This document shows positions 1 through 12,800 of a DNA stretch of 64,000 nt, piece after piece; position 1 is the first letter of the stretch; each line of letters begins with the position of its first letter. Source of the stretch: Lineus longissimus. Its lineage: Eukaryota; Nemertea; Pilidiophora; Heteronemertea; Lineidae. Position numbers and translations under genes: made by a program. The stretch is from assembly GCF_910592395.1 (NCBI RefSeq), contig NC_088309.1, positions 22,880,599 through 22,944,598 on the forward strand. The letters are read 5' to 3'. The notes beneath the pieces are model-generated. The model worked only from the letters and a program-made list of their open reading frames with translations, searched no databases and was not told the DNA's origin.

Positions 1-1472
1 CTCAAAATGACCGTGATGTGTGTCACTGGTTGTCTGAATCTATCTGAAAATGTCCAAGAACAGTGATGCCAAGTACTTATTACCCTCAAGTTAAAAACTC
101 TTTCATGCCTTTGGAGACTGTGATGATGAAGCTACTAGTTTTGGAAGCTCATTATGTTTTGGATGAAGACTATGAGGCTTTTTTGGCAGTCTGATGGCCT
201 GCTTGTCATGGTACATTTACCATATTGACTTTTATTAGAACACCCTATTGCAAAGTGCTATATTTATCCAAACCAACATCCGAAGATCTTTTGAGACATA
301 CTTTAGTTCCTTGTAAATATTGGAAAAGTTCCCCACAGGATATCATGAGAATGACGCAGATATTCTCCGTAGGCAACCTTTGCACCAGATTTTTTGTCAA
401 TAATTCATGGTATTTTACAGTGAGATGACAACAAGGTGACATTATGCCGGTCGCAAGCCACAACTACTGATAGTCTATTAACAGATTGGTAATATTGCTG
501 ATGTGATTAATATTTCCCTCTTTTCTGGATGTTGGATGAAATAGATTGATAATCTATCTATCATCTTAATGGTGTGAATTTAGTTGAATTACATGCATGT
601 TGCGACCCGTCCCTAAACTAGGACCTTGCCTAGGCAACATAATCAGCTTTATGGAATAAAAGAACAGCTCAGAGTGGGAGTCACTGCCTAGCAAACACAG
701 AAAAAGAACCTTGCTACAAAAGTTTGCTGTAGTATTCCTGTTTCATTGCTTACACTAAACACTCTGACCTCTTAGTACTAATGATGCCATATTTGGCTTG
801 AGCCATTTCAGCTATTAAATTTTCGTTAATCGGTACTGCCATTCACTGTTTATTGATCTAAAAAGTGCCCTTCAAGTCCAGACTCTTTTGAATTATTGAT
901 TGATGTCATCCTGATGAAATATTGGATCCTTGGGCTCATGCCGATCATTTGTTTATCACCTTATTATTCGTTACACATTTAAGGCAATGTACAGCCATTA
1001 GCCTTTTGTGATATTTGAAATTTGAATTTCCAGACTAAAACTATAGTCAAGGCATTGATCTTGGTTGATTTCAGAGATAGTAGAACGATTTCCAAACATC
1101 AATTTCTTGCTGTGTGGTTAAGGATGGATGCATAGATGCATGCATTTGAAGTGATAATTTCTTTAGTCGGGTAGAAACCCAAATAAAATGAGCCCCAATC
1201 TGCTACATGTATACAATTTTGTCATTTTAAAATATCAATGAAGAGTGGACGGAGACTTGAACAGACTACGGCTGCTGCTCCTCCTTATTATCCTGATTTG
1301 ATTGTAGAATCCCGACATATTCTTCCTCTCTACCCTCAAGCAACACTATAAATACGTACGAATAAGTCGTTTAATCTAATATGGCTGTTTTGATTCCTCA
1401 TTCATGAACGATGCTTCTGTAAATCAGGAAGTCACCGAACCCTTATGACTTTTGTTTACTCCCACTTCTAGT
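1..1472. other. Non-coding, nothing recognised
   Basis: Both strands carry only short open frames without family resemblance, and I see no splice-flanked coding signal, RNA gene or clear repeat. It is AT-rich with simple dinucleotide patches. It probably belongs to a long upstream intron, or to flanking DNA, of the large gene that starts to be readable at 23,778. Confidence 0.5.
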
Positions 1473-1905
1473 GATTCCAATGTTGATGCTAATGCATCAT
1501 TTCCTTTCGATTGGTTTCTAATTGTTTGACAAGAGTCCTCAGACATCTAAACTAGCTTCACAGGAGGTTCCTATGGAATCAAAGGTTGTCCTATTCATTG
1601 TTGTTAGTTGCAGACAGGTTCCAAGTCTTGTTCATGACTGATATCGTCTGCTCGATGTATCAATCGTATTGGTTTTGATTCCAATGATGATGCTGATGCA
1701 ATGATGATGCTGATAGATTGACAAAGGTCCCCGGACACCAAACTTAGCTTCATAGGAGGTTCTTTGGAATCAGATTGGATCCTATTCATTGCTAGTTGCA
1801 GACAGGATTCAACTCTTGTTTATTATTGATGCTGGCTGCTGTCAGTTGTAGGCCTATTGCTTTGATTCCAATGTTGATGCTGATGCACATTTCCTTTAGA
1901 AGGAT
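1473..1905. repeat. Tandem repeat of about 190-200 bp, two copies plus a partial third
   Basis: The phrase gattccaatgttgatgctaa recurs in variant form near 1,473, 1,676 and 1,862. The following sequence (tgacaa, cagacat/cggacac, aggaggttc, tatggaatca/tttggaatca, gttgcagacagg) is shared by the first two copies. The third copy stops after about 40 bp. The copies differ by substitutions and small indels, so the duplication is not recent. Confidence 0.75.
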
Positions 1906-2456
1906 TTCTGCATAAGCAAGAATACAGTCTTTATCAATTCTTAATGCAATATTTCTTATGTTTTAAAGAGGTGGACAATTGACACAGAAATGCCAAGTTG
2001 CAGGAGATGTTTAAAAGTATCTGGTTGCAAAGCAAAAGCTGAATTTGATCATTGAATGGCAATAATCCAGTCAACATTACACCCATATGATGAAGATCAT
2101 TCAGTTCAAAACAAGGATTTCTTTCCTTGCAGCTAAGTTTGATTCAAGGATTTTATCAGTGAATGGATTAACTAAAAAACTAGTTGTATTCCTCTTATAT
2201 CTTAGTGCTTATACTACATCAAAGACATCAGACTATAAATGTCGTAAGTTAATAGCTAAGATTTTGTATTTGTCTTTATTGCTAATGCCATCAAAAGATG
2301 AAAAGGCAAATAGGTTCAATGTAGATCTTCAAAGGACTGGTTCTAGTATCAATTTGATGGGGCAAATGTTTCCCTGTGATAAAGAAATGACTGTGAAAAA
2401 TGTTCTAGATTCATTTTTGGGTATTTGTTTGAGACGTTGGCATGAAATCAATTGAA

Positions 2457-2525
2457 TGGGGCTTGAACCTTCGACCTTCCATTCACAAAGCAAATGCCTT
2501 AACCATGCACTAGGCCATCAGGATC
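2457..2525 (-). repeat. tRNA-derived SINE-like segment
   Basis: Read on the minus strand it has an A-box-like tggcctagtgcatggttaag and, about 40 bases on, a B-box-like ggttcaagcccc, the spacing of a polymerase III internal promoter. The ends do not pair as an acceptor stem, so this is a SINE head or tRNA relic and not a working tRNA gene. Confidence 0.5.
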
Positions 2526-4356
2526 GATAAGTTTGGAAGAATACTAACAGTCACATTGTCAGTTGGCAAGGAATGTTGAAAATACATGGATTTGAAAATC
2601 AAAATTACCAACAAGCTTGCACCCGGTTGGAAGGTAAATGTTCAAATAATGTATCACTGGTTGATATGATAGAATTATGCCATAGCCTGAAACGGGAGGT
2701 CCTTTGTTGATGCGGCTTGGCATCCAGGACATGGGGCCATAAGTCCAATACCAAGTGCTGTAATTTCAGCCTGTCGATAATGTTGATTGTAATAGAAATG
2801 AAATGAAATCTGCGTATTGTATCAAAACTTTACCTACCTAGAAGACCCTTATTACCAGAGATTGCAGCTCCAAACCTACAGCTGAACTGCATGGTATCAG
2901 GAAAACCGGTGAAGAAATTTGGACACCAAAAGCATCACTCAAAATTTCCTTTTATAAGATAATGAAATATTTCCAATCGTGTTTATTGATCATCACTTTT
3001 TCTGTGGCAGAGGCATTAATTAGATTAAAAAAGTGGATTTAAGATTGTTAATTGAATAAATGATGTTGCACATGCATGTGCCATATGAGGTGAGTGACAC
3101 AGGGGTGGGCTAAGAGACCATTAAACTATTATTGTGGACAAACTCTTACCCTTTGACTCTCTGAATGAGAGGACATTGTGAGGCCGCATTCAGTTTATAG
3201 TTCTTTATTGTATATATGTTGGGTTTAAACGAATGAATATAAATTTTGGGAAGAAATGGAAATTTTGAGTGTTTCAAACATGGTGGCCAAATTACAATCA
3301 TAATGACTATAGTTTGAAATGGGACAGCCAGGTGGCAGGACACATTAAAAATAGGGAGTTCAAGAGATAGGTCAACAATTATTGGTACCACACATCATTT
3401 CTCATAAACTTCAAATACTAACTTGAATAACTGCCTTTCTATTCTCTGGAGCTACCAGTAATAAAGTATGCCGTTCCCTTTAAAATTAACATTACCAAAG
3501 AATGCACAATTAACTCTCTAAATTTTCAATCAAGAACTTAACTTTCAAAGTTTGCTTATCATAACATGAATGAACAGGATTGAAATTTTCTGAATCTTAT
3601 TGAAGGAAAATGGTTAAGCGGTGTAAGGAATTTCGTACTTGGGCCACCGCCGAAACAATTGTCATAACTTCGCCTATCCTGTTTTAGCCATCTTAGAAGA
3701 AATGCTGCATGGACATTGCCACATTTCCAAAACACAGAACAGAAAAGAGAATTCAAACTCCAACGTATCACTTCATATCTTCTTTTGATGAGATAGTGTA
3801 ATATTCCCAGCCATGTTTATTGATTACAAAGTTATGCATAAGCTATCATATGGAAGTTTGTACCAGCACGGCTGTGAAACAATTATCTGAACTACCTAGC
3901 TGTAGCTGTAACACCATCAAAGAAGAAGGATGTTCAAAACTAAAGAACAGATAAGAGAAACTCCAGCTCTAAGTGATTTCTTAAAATTTTCCTTCAATAA
4001 GATAGAGTACTATTCCAGCCATGTTTTATTGATTGATTCGTGGTGTATCTAATAAACATTGGTGAACACATAAAAATCACCTACCTTGTTACATCCCAGT
4101 ATGTCCAGCATGATATTTATCACATCAAGCTCTGTCATCAACTGTCGATGAAACTTCTCGTGTTAAATCCTCGGTACCCCGACAGCTATAGGTCACATGA
4201 CTGGCACGCTGTGTCGTGTGGGTGTTCGGTCGCTGGTTTGATTGGATTGATGCCAGAGAGATGATACTAACTCGGCTGGTGGTATCTTTGTGTGACTTCA
4301 GTTAAACTGTTGGAAACGTTGATGATGCGTTTGAAGTAGTTTAATTGGTTTTGATA
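2526..4356. other. Non-coding, nothing recognised
   Basis: The stretch has short frames on both strands and no domain resemblance or coherent splice signals. Motifs such as ccagccatgtttattgatt recur near 2,970, 3,810 and 4,015, which suggests old low-copy duplication of about 200 bp spacing between the last two. I cannot assign it to a family. Confidence 0.4.
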
Positions 4357-4416
4357 GGGATTGGTGTAATGGTTTCAGTATGGAACTTATGATGCTAGAG
4401 TTGTGGGTTCACCTCT
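4357..4416 (+). repeat. tRNA-derived SINE-like segment
   Basis: The plus strand has an A-box-like ttggtgtaatggtttcagta followed about 22 bases later by a B-box-like gtgggttcacct. The arrangement resembles the head of a tRNA-derived SINE. No cloverleaf closes, so a functional tRNA is unlikely. Confidence 0.4.
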
Positions 4417-4922
4417 GTTGGTTCTTTTACTCTCTTCGTTGAGACACTTTATACCACGTTCTCTTTTAGAAATAACTTCAATTCTAGACAAGCTTTGCTC
4501 AATGAAGCATCTTAGTCCTTTGCAAATTCAATCAGACAGTTTAACTTTAGAAATTTGGCTTTTATTTGCTGATATTTTAATAACTTAGTTCGAGCTTATG
4601 TATGTAAAGGATGTTGCTTTTGATAACAACTGTAATGGCGCAAGTGGATCTTTTTTCCAAATGTTAAGGAGAGATGTTAAGAACTTTAAAAACTTTGTTG
4701 CAGTTCAATAAGGTATAAAAAAGGCCATTTTGATCAGCGACGGCAAGCGACGAAAACCCAATAAATGCCATTGTAAGTACAAATAAACCAAGTGGTGACC
4801 TCCTTAATTTCAACAGTCACTTGGTCTCACTGGGATAAATTGATTCCTTGTCAGTTCTTATTTGTTTGCAATTTATCACAATGTCTGTTTACCGGAGGTT
4901 GGTACGAGACATTGTCTTTATA

Positions 4923-4949
4923 GAATTCTCTCGAGAACTAGTTGGATCC
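4923..4949. other. Polylinker-like cluster of four hexamer restriction sites
   Basis: GAATTC (4,923-4,928), CTCGAG (4,930-4,935), ACTAGT (4,937-4,942) and GGATCC (4,944-4,949) follow each other with exactly one base between each. These are the EcoRI, XhoI, SpeI and BamHI sites. No further vector-like sequence is visible on either side. Chance, or a library or assembly linker, are both possible. Confidence 0.8.
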
Positions 4950-4973
4950 CAAGTTTGATTAGAGGATGTTTTA

Positions 4974-5368
4974 CAGTCCAAATCACAATAGTCATCCCAA
5001 ATTCACTTCATTCGCACGTCATTGACGCACGACCCAGTGCGTAGGTCATGCGTAAGTCGAGCATAGGTCGTGCGTAATTTACGCGAAACGAAGGGAGATA
5101 AGCATGTCATTGGCGCGCAACTTGGTGCTTAACTCGCATATACATGTACGTTGTGCATCAATGATGCCAAGCAGGACGGAGGTCAATTGTGATTTGGACG
5201 CGAGTTGCGTGCCGAGCACGTTAATGATGCATCAGTGACGCGGGATCTCTATGTTTCGCGTGACGCGGGATCTCTATGTTTCGCGTGTATTATGTCCGAC
5301 CTGGGCAGCGGCACGCCACCGACGACCCAATGACGCAATTTACAGGATGTCAATTGTGATTTTGACTG
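4974..5368. mobile_element. Tc1/mariner-like MITE, TA target site
   Basis: The ends are inverted repeats: the left end begins CAGTCCAAATCACAAT and the right end is ATTGTGATTTTGACTG. TA dinucleotides flank both ends (4,972-4,973 and 5,369-5,370). The CAGT start and TA duplication are typical of Tc1/mariner elements. At 395 bp with no transposase frame it is non-autonomous. The interior is rich in CpG and ACGC motifs unlike its surroundings, and holds a 25-bp direct duplication at 5,235-5,284. Confidence 0.65.
5235..5284 (+). repeat. Perfect 25-bp tandem duplication inside the MITE
   Basis: Two adjacent identical copies start at 5,235 and 5,260 (key words gacgcgggatct and ctatgtttcgc). It is a local duplication within the element's GC-rich core. 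Confidence 0.85.
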
Positions 5369-5370
5369 TA

Positions 5371-7876
5371 TAAATGTCATGTCTGTTAATTGCTAGACAG
5401 GTACTGGGTTTGTGATGTATCTGTTGTGCAGCTGAGGATACTTTAAAGGCATATGACTTATGAGATCGTCCCTCTATGTGTCAGTTTAGCACCTCCGGGC
5501 TGATTGAGGAGGCAATAAGAGAATGTAGTAAATGTTGTTTACACAGATCAATATATGATATTTGTTATTGACAAGGAAATCTATCATGTTTCCACTCACG
5601 TTGAGTGCACACAAGTGTTCATGATCTACATGGTTGTGTGTGTTGAATAATTGATCTTGTTAGAGTGGAAATTGCACCTCTATACGTATTAAATCATTAG
5701 TGTAAAGGTATTAGGACTATCATTAAAAGAGGAGGTTGAATACATATTTACTGTCAATATGTCACTTGTACTGAGTAACTTCACCATCAAATTCCCAGTG
5801 CGGGATAATCCAACTTAGTGCACTTATGCTATCTCTGCTAATGAGTTCAGAATATATTTAATTGTCGCTGCATCTGAATTAGTTGTTAATGAGTTCAGAC
5901 TGTTGTTGTTGGATAATAACTATCCATATTATTTAGAATAATAAAGATAAATTTGTTAATACAATTAGAGTTTTGTTGTTGAGATGAAGTCTTCTTAAAC
6001 ATTAGAGAGATTGTATCAAGATTTGATGGAGACTTCATTCTTGCTGTTGTATATATCAAAAGAAGGTTGTCTGTAGCTGATGTGAAATTGGAGTCCAGCT
6101 TCTAATGATTCAGTTTCGATTATACCCCCAACTTGACCTGATCAAGGTCAAAGTCTATCTTTTTATCACCGATGAGGCAAATAAGTCTTGTGAAAACTCT
6201 GGCCGCATTTCTGTTCATTGCCTATGGTAGACTTACCTCCCTCATTAAGATTTTCTGGGGATGCGGTTTTCTGAGTTGATGCTATTGTTCATCAGTAAAT
6301 GACTGATTTCTTCATGAAAACAATGTATAAAGAGATCATCTCTTTGTTCTCGTAAGCTTAGTTTTGTTTCCATTGCCATTATTGTTTTATGATAATTTCA
6401 TCCAGGGTAACTTTTATCGTTTTCCTTCTTTGCTAATATCTTTCTTTGTTCTTTCCATTACATTGTCGGAACTCTTTTTTTGCCTAGAACTGATAAAAGA
6501 AGGATGCTCCCAATTTCCTAAATGCAGTTCTGGTCAAAGGGATTGTGCCTTGTCGTATGCAACATATAACGCTCCGGTCAGAAGTAATGTAAGAAGTCCA
6601 AATGTCTAGAAAAGTTCCCCTTTGTACAGTTCTGGTCAAAGTAATGTACAATTGGCATGCAACAGATACAGTTTTGGTCAAAGTCTCTCTTGTCGCATGC
6701 ACGTTTTGCACAAGCAAGTTTTACATGCTGCCACCTGGAAGTCTCGTTTATTTGCTACTGAAAGATTTGAAATGAATGAGATAGCACTCATTTGCATTTA
6801 GCGTGCTGATTTGCACCAACCAGGATTATGTGTTCACCCCCACGCAACAGATTAACGTCGCATTTTAAAATCTTTACTTATTGATATTCTGCTGCTGAAA
6901 TCTGCTCACGGACCATTTAGTACCCAGCGGTGTGTAGGTTAGTCATGAGCCATCAATCCTACATTAAAATCATTAAGGTTTATCTAACTTAACCACGTAT
7001 CCCTGCGTATTGATTGTGGAATACTTTAAGTGTCATCGCTAACTGGTATGCTTGGCTGCATCAATTCACTCCCACAATGCAAAAACTATTGGGTAAACAC
7101 TAAAACAGGTTTAGCACACTCTTAAATTCAATTTAGATATGAAAATTGAGGTGTTGTTGTTAGTAGCTGCGAAGAAGTTGGTCAATTTCTCTATGTCCTC
7201 ATTTAAGGTTTCAGGCATGTCTATCAAGTGGCCCAATTGATCAATTAGTTTTCTCAGTTATTTTGTCTCAATATTGTCCACCGAAATGTTTCAATGAGGC
7301 ATCCTATTGTCAAAGAGTTGTTTTGATGGACTCTTTAATCATTATATCTTTTTTGGTTTGCTGATCAATGATCAATGAAATTATCGATCAGAAGCATGGT
7401 ATATAACCCGAAGACAGAGTTAAAGAAACTCACTACACTTGGGGTGGTATTGGTTTTGACAAGTCATTTGACGTGACAAAAAACCTCTCAGCAGAAAACA
7501 GAAATCTTTAAGGTCATGAACCAATCTAGCTTTCTTCTTGGTTTGCTTCTACCACCTTATTAAATGCCAAGTGCTGTCATAATGTCAAGACTCAGGTCGT
7601 AGTATGAGGGCTGACATCAGGCAGGAAGCGACCAGGCACAAGATCGAACAAATTGCCTTATTCGCCTCGTTTCATTTAATTCTCACGCCACTTGAACAAC
7701 AAACTTCGTAGTGTTGTCTTTGGTGGGAGTTTTATATCTTGACCTTTTATTGTTCAGCACATAAAGGTAGCAATGGCACTTGATAACATGAAAATGCATG
7801 ATGGTCATCGATTATTACCACTGGTTGGTTTAATCCCCGGTTTGATCATCACTATCATCTTCAGTACCATCATCAT
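5371..7876. other. Non-coding, nothing recognised
   Basis: There is no exon-like open frame with splice sites and no recognisable family. The sequence is AT-rich and has a scatter of tggtcaaag motifs at 6,525-6,690. Confidence 0.4.
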
Positions 7877-8793
7877 AAGCCTATTGGACTTCGTCAAAGG
7901 TATGGAGTCCACTGTAGGCTACTGCTGACCTATGTGGGATCTTTTACTTGCCCTGGCATAGACACTCAGATACAAGTACCATCATAAGCCTATTGGATTT
8001 TGGTCAAAGGTATGGAGTTTACTGTAGGCTACTGTTGACCTATGTGGGATCTTTTACTTGCCCTGGCATAGACACTCAGATACAAGTACTATCGTAAGCC
8101 TATTGGATTTCGTCAAAGGTATGGAGTCCACTGTAGGCTACTGTTGACCTATGTGGGATCTTTTACTTGCCCTGGCATAGACACTCAGATACAAGTACCA
8201 TCGTAAGCCTATTGGATTTCGTCAAAGGTATGGAGTCCACTGTAGGCTACTGTTGACCTATGTGGGATCTTTTACTTGCCCTGGCATAGACACTCAGATA
8301 CAAGTACCATCGTAAGCCTATTGGATTTTGGTCGAAGGTATGGAGTCCACTGTAGGCTACTGTTGACCTATGTGGGATCTTTTACTTGCCCTGGCATAGA
8401 CACTCAGATACAAGTACCATCATAACCCTGTTGGATTTTGGTCGAAGGTATGGAGTCCACTGTAGGCTACTGTTGACCTATGTGGGATCTTTTACTTGCC
8501 CTGGCATAGACACTCAGACACAAGTACCATCGTAAGCCTATTGGATTTCGTCAAAGGTATGGAGTCCACTTGACCTATGTGGGATCTTTTACTTGCCCTG
8601 GCATAGACACTCAGACACAAGTACCATCGTAAGCCTATTGGATTTTCGTCAAAGGTATGGAGTCCACTGTAGGCTACTGTTGACCTATGTGGGATCTTTT
8701 ACTTGCCCTGGCATAGACACTCAGATACAAGTACCATCATAACCCTCTTGGATTTTGGTCAAAGGTATGTCATCCACCGTAGGCTAATCAATG
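7877..8793 (+). repeat. Minisatellite/satellite array, unit about 109 bp, about 8.5 copies
   Basis: Units begin with aagcctattggattt (or the aaccct variant) near 7,877, 7,985, 8,096, 8,205, 8,314, 8,424, 8,534, 8,631 and 8,741. Each contains ggtatggagtccactg, ctatgtgggatcttttactt and gccctggcatagacactcag. The unit starting at 8,534 lacks about 12 bp. The copies are very similar, which indicates recent expansion or homogenisation. No long open frame runs through the array. Confidence 0.9.
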
Positions 8794-8837
8794 TGTTATA
8801 TAACAAATGTCTTTAGGTTATTTGAGATGTGTATATA

Positions 8838-9136
8838 AGTCATCTCGGGGTGAGATCGGTATATTATCATGTCAAGATCTCGGGTTGAGATTGGTAATAT
8901 CTCAGGTTGAGGTGGGTATGTCATTCTCAGGTTAAGATCTATAATATCTCAGGTTGAGATGGGTATATCTGTTATATCTCCAGTTGAGATGGGTCCCAGG
9001 TCGAGATCTGTGATATCTCAGGTTGAGATGGGTTTATTCTCAGGTCAAGACCTATGATATCTCATGTTGAAATGGGTATATTCTCAGGTCAAGATCTAGT
9101 ATAATATCTCAGGTTGAGGGTATATTCTTAGGTCAA
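8838..9136. repeat. Degenerate short-period array (ctcaggttgagatgggtat family)
   Basis: The array follows directly after the 109-bp one. Variants of atctcaggttgagatgggta and ctcaggtcaagatct alternate at a period of about 40-50 bp with many substitutions. The alternation of ggttgagat and ggtcaagat gives weak internal dyad symmetry. Confidence 0.7.
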
Positions 9137-9521
9137 TAAACTGGTAGCATTCAGTCAAAATCAATAAACCATGTTTTAATTTCAGTTAAATATGTCCTAC
9201 ACTTAATATAAAGCAATGTAAATAGTCGATTTGACGGCGGCCATAAAGAAGAGCAAAGACTAATGGAGAAAGATAATCCTGTTGCGGATTATGGCTGCTC
9301 TATTTATCAAGAAGTTAGATTGCTTTGTAATGTATATTCTCCTTTGAGACCTCATAATCCACGGCTTTTATGATCAAGGAGAAAAGAACACTTTTAAAGC
9401 TGGACGTGGAGAAAATAAGTTTGATCAATAGATGGGATGTATAAAAGGAATATAGATCTCAACCCTTTCAAGTTAAATTATGTTGTTGACACTGTTGTAC
9501 TCATCCTGATGCAGCCAGGGA
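9137..9521. other. Non-coding, nothing recognised
   Basis: AT-rich sequence between a repeat array and a degraded LINE piece. I see no coding or RNA signal. Confidence 0.4.
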
Positions 9522-9818
9522 TTACTCTTTGCTTCTCTTGCCCTGCACACAAACCCAAGAGATATTTCCCTGCATTGGCTTAAGTACAGACGTGCATCCC
9601 CTCTTAGTCGGCTTCCAAGATTCAAGTGTCAACCTCAGTTGCAGTGCAATACTTCTATGATTTGTATGAATGGAATCGGCACTCATAAGTTGTAGAATCG
9701 AGGTTAACAACACTGAAGCCCGAGTGAGACCTTTCCCTCTCAACTGGCTTGAACTCATCGACTCAGTGGGAGTTGGGGTAATATAGCACCATGTCCATCG
9801 TCTGTCTTTGGTTCTCAC
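9522..9818 (-). mobile_element. Possible degraded LINE endonuclease-domain fragment
   Basis: The minus-strand frame contains RRWTW near its start and NHRSIALQLRLTLE further on. These recall the RxTW and (S/T)DHxLVxAKxRL landmarks of apurinic-type endonuclease domains in RTE-like non-LTR retrotransposons. A neighbouring frame supplies VDEF and SVVN pieces that would fall between them, which implies frameshifts. The call rests on motif resemblance only and could be wrong; the fragment is clearly not an intact gene. Confidence 0.35.
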
Positions 9819-12800
9819 TAGCTGTGGCCAAGCATGTCACAAGCATACCCTGCTGTTCAGACAGGAAGAAGAGGCCAATGGTTACAGTTATTTAGGGATA
9901 ACAAATGAAGGTTTTGATACTGCCAGTGTGTATTCAGATGAAAACATGCCGGACAGGTTTTGAAATACCCTGCATGACAAGAATATGATCAATGCACCTC
10001 TTCTTCTTGGGTTTATAGCAAGGTTGCTTCTAGACAGTGGTTGTATGGGCTTGCAGCTTGTATACAGAATCCAGGTAGGATCTAGGTAAGATGAGCCCTG
10101 ACCCCTGACCTGGTGATTGAAACTGACAACACAAAGATGCCGTACCGTATTTATACACATTTAGAAGCATGCGCAATATTAACAAAAACTGTTTGTTGTA
10201 TTCACCCTTCATAAGCGCATGAGCGCATTCATGTTGATGAATTAGCCGTTTAGGATCAGTATGATAGGTCGCCAATAGGCCCAAGTTACCATGCTGGCGA
10301 CTCAACATATCATGATATAGTGGTAAAAGATTAGATAATCTGACTGCCTTGTACAGTGCCGGCCTGTAAAATGTCACTCAGAACTCGGGTGTACTGCAAA
10401 CTTTAAAAAGTAGATTCTTTGAAGAGTATAACTGCACTTCTGTATTTGGTAGGAGACACAACAACAGTATGTCATCTTGGTTTCACTTTGCTTGTTGTTG
10501 TATACACTTGCGTTAATATTCGTGAGATAAGCACAGCCTGAATAAGTGCAGTCTACCTAAATACGCATAAATACGGTAAGTATCTACAAATCTCCGTTGT
10601 CTTCCATTGGGATGCATTTTGGGGATCAACCTATTTTTCAAGGTATGAAGGTCGATGACATAAATTTAACATTTGTGACACAAGTGACACATTTCTCGAA
10701 CAAAGTTTGATTCCGTAAGCACAGGCCCAGTTAACAGTTTCAATTGTGTCGGTATCCCAAGTGGTGGTTTAAGTAAGAGAAAGGGACTTTTCTTTTTTCA
10801 AATTCTTTATTGTATATACACTCAAAGATGACAGATGCCAACTTGGAATGTTCCGTAGGAGGAAACCCGAGTACCGGGGGGAAACCTACGCAATCGGAGG
10901 GAGTCGCAACTCCGTCTTACAGGTGACAGGCGCATTGATTGTGATGACTTCATGCATGTACATTACATTTGCCGCGCCACTCCGAAAGCCCACTGAAGAA
11001 GAACCAGGAGATAGTAGCACTATCCCTTTAGAACAGGTTCAACTCCTTTACAATGCTAAATTGAGATCATACACTAGACTCTATTGCTCCAACACAAAGG
11101 TTTAAGCCCCTGCATGCATTCACAAAGGAATGAGCAAGCACTTAACCTCAGCATGCATTCATCATGTTTATTTGCATTGAAAACATGATTAAGCTATTGT
11201 ATTGAAGCCTATTGTTTGTGCCCTCAGTTTAGCCATGGGAGCTTACAATAGGTTTGGTCACTCTTGTCAAATGGTTTAAGTCCCAATTTGAATAACAAAA
11301 GACCAATATTTCTCATGGCCACTGGGCACAGAGGTTTGCATGACAAAAGGAGCAGGTCTGACATGCTATTTGCATAACAAAAGATGTGTCCTTGACATGG
11401 CGAAGACTAGAAAGTCTGTTTTGCCAGATTTTTTGGCAAGTTAGAGTCTTTGATCTCATTTAGACATTTTACAAAAATGTTTATTATACATACAACAATA
11501 CATAAAAAGTCAATAAAATATTATACAGCATAACCCTTTAAAAAACATCAAAAGTTGGATGTTTTTTTAATTACATTTTTCTTGATCAATCAGTACCAAG
11601 GTCAATCTAAAACCATCTTTACGGGGTAAAAAGAAGTTTTTCGTAACTTGCAGAGCATCATAAGGCCCTTTTGTTTCTGTGACACCACTAGGGTTGGATC
11701 AGCAACCAGTCTAGTCTGCCAAAGTCAGAAAGTTTTGATATACTGGTAAGTTTCGATAAAACAGTGAGAGTTTTAATCTTACTGTTTTAGTTTAATTGTA
11801 AAGATACCATGACTATTTGGTACCCAGGTATTACGGGAAATACCATGAACATGAAGAGACTGAGCAATTGAGCCAGCCAGTGTGATAAAGGGTTCAGGGC
11901 ATCGAAGCACAGTTCGAGTTCAAATTGTCAGTGGATTCTGTGGTACTGCAGAGATCAAGAAACAAAAATAACAGGCCTACGGTTCCATCAGACAGCATGT
12001 GCTGTTGTTTCCTGGGGTCTTAGAAACAACAACACATGGACCCCATGTCTCAAGTGATGGAGAAATTAAAATGCCATATCTGATGAATTAGGTGATGTTT
12101 ATCAGAAATTTCAGTTTAAGTGAACAATTTCAGGCAGTAGGGTTCACATGAGCCCAATGCCATTGGCTTCCCTTGTAACCACAAACAACTCCTTCCCCTC
12201 AGTGTTCTTACTCATTAAGCAAACAAATCAACTTTGCTTGAAAGTTATTTGCTTGGGTTTTTGCAGGCTCCCCTGTTAGGAAGAAACAGCCTCCTCCACT
12301 CAATTGAAACCTAAAACACTCTCAACTCAAATTCTTGAACCATGGCAAACGTAAGAGTCATTGCCATGAAGGTAAATATTTACCTTCTCATGCACAATCA
12401 GAAAATATCAGGATTTCATCAATTCCCTTTCAATCAGAATTTCGTTAAATCCCCTTTCAATCAGAATTTCATTAAATCACCTTTCAATCAGATATGTAAG
12501 TTTACAATACAAATTATCAAAAAATAAGGCCTACGATGACAATACATAAAAACCGCCGTCATGTCACTTGACGACGGACATGACGGCACCGGGAGCACGG
12601 CTGGGATGTGCTGGATCGCCAACATCCTCCTCCCTCTTGGATGCTTCACCATGCTGAAAAGAAAGGGAATAACATGAAATTCAGGTTGTAAGTGCAGTCA
12701 TGCTCCAGTTGATTAAAATGCCACATGTATGCTTGTGACAGACAGATCAACACGACCAAGTACTGTGCAAGAGTGAGATATCTGTAGGTGACAAAGCGAT

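Noticed and set aside
2087-2455. 122-codon plus-strand frame as a gene
   Set aside because: Low-complexity, AT-driven composition with no motif; it runs into a SINE-like segment at its 3' end.
7877-9136. CRISPR-like array
   Set aside because: Units are contiguous 109-bp repeats without unique spacers, in an animal genome; this is satellite DNA.
10030-10377. 115-codon minus-strand frame as a gene
   Set aside because: It overlaps other frames, has no recognisable motif and no splice-site support.
10848-11105. 85-codon plus-strand frame starting MFRRRKPEYRG as a small gene
   Set aside because: No domain resemblance, no supporting splice or promoter signal, and composition typical of chance frames in this region.
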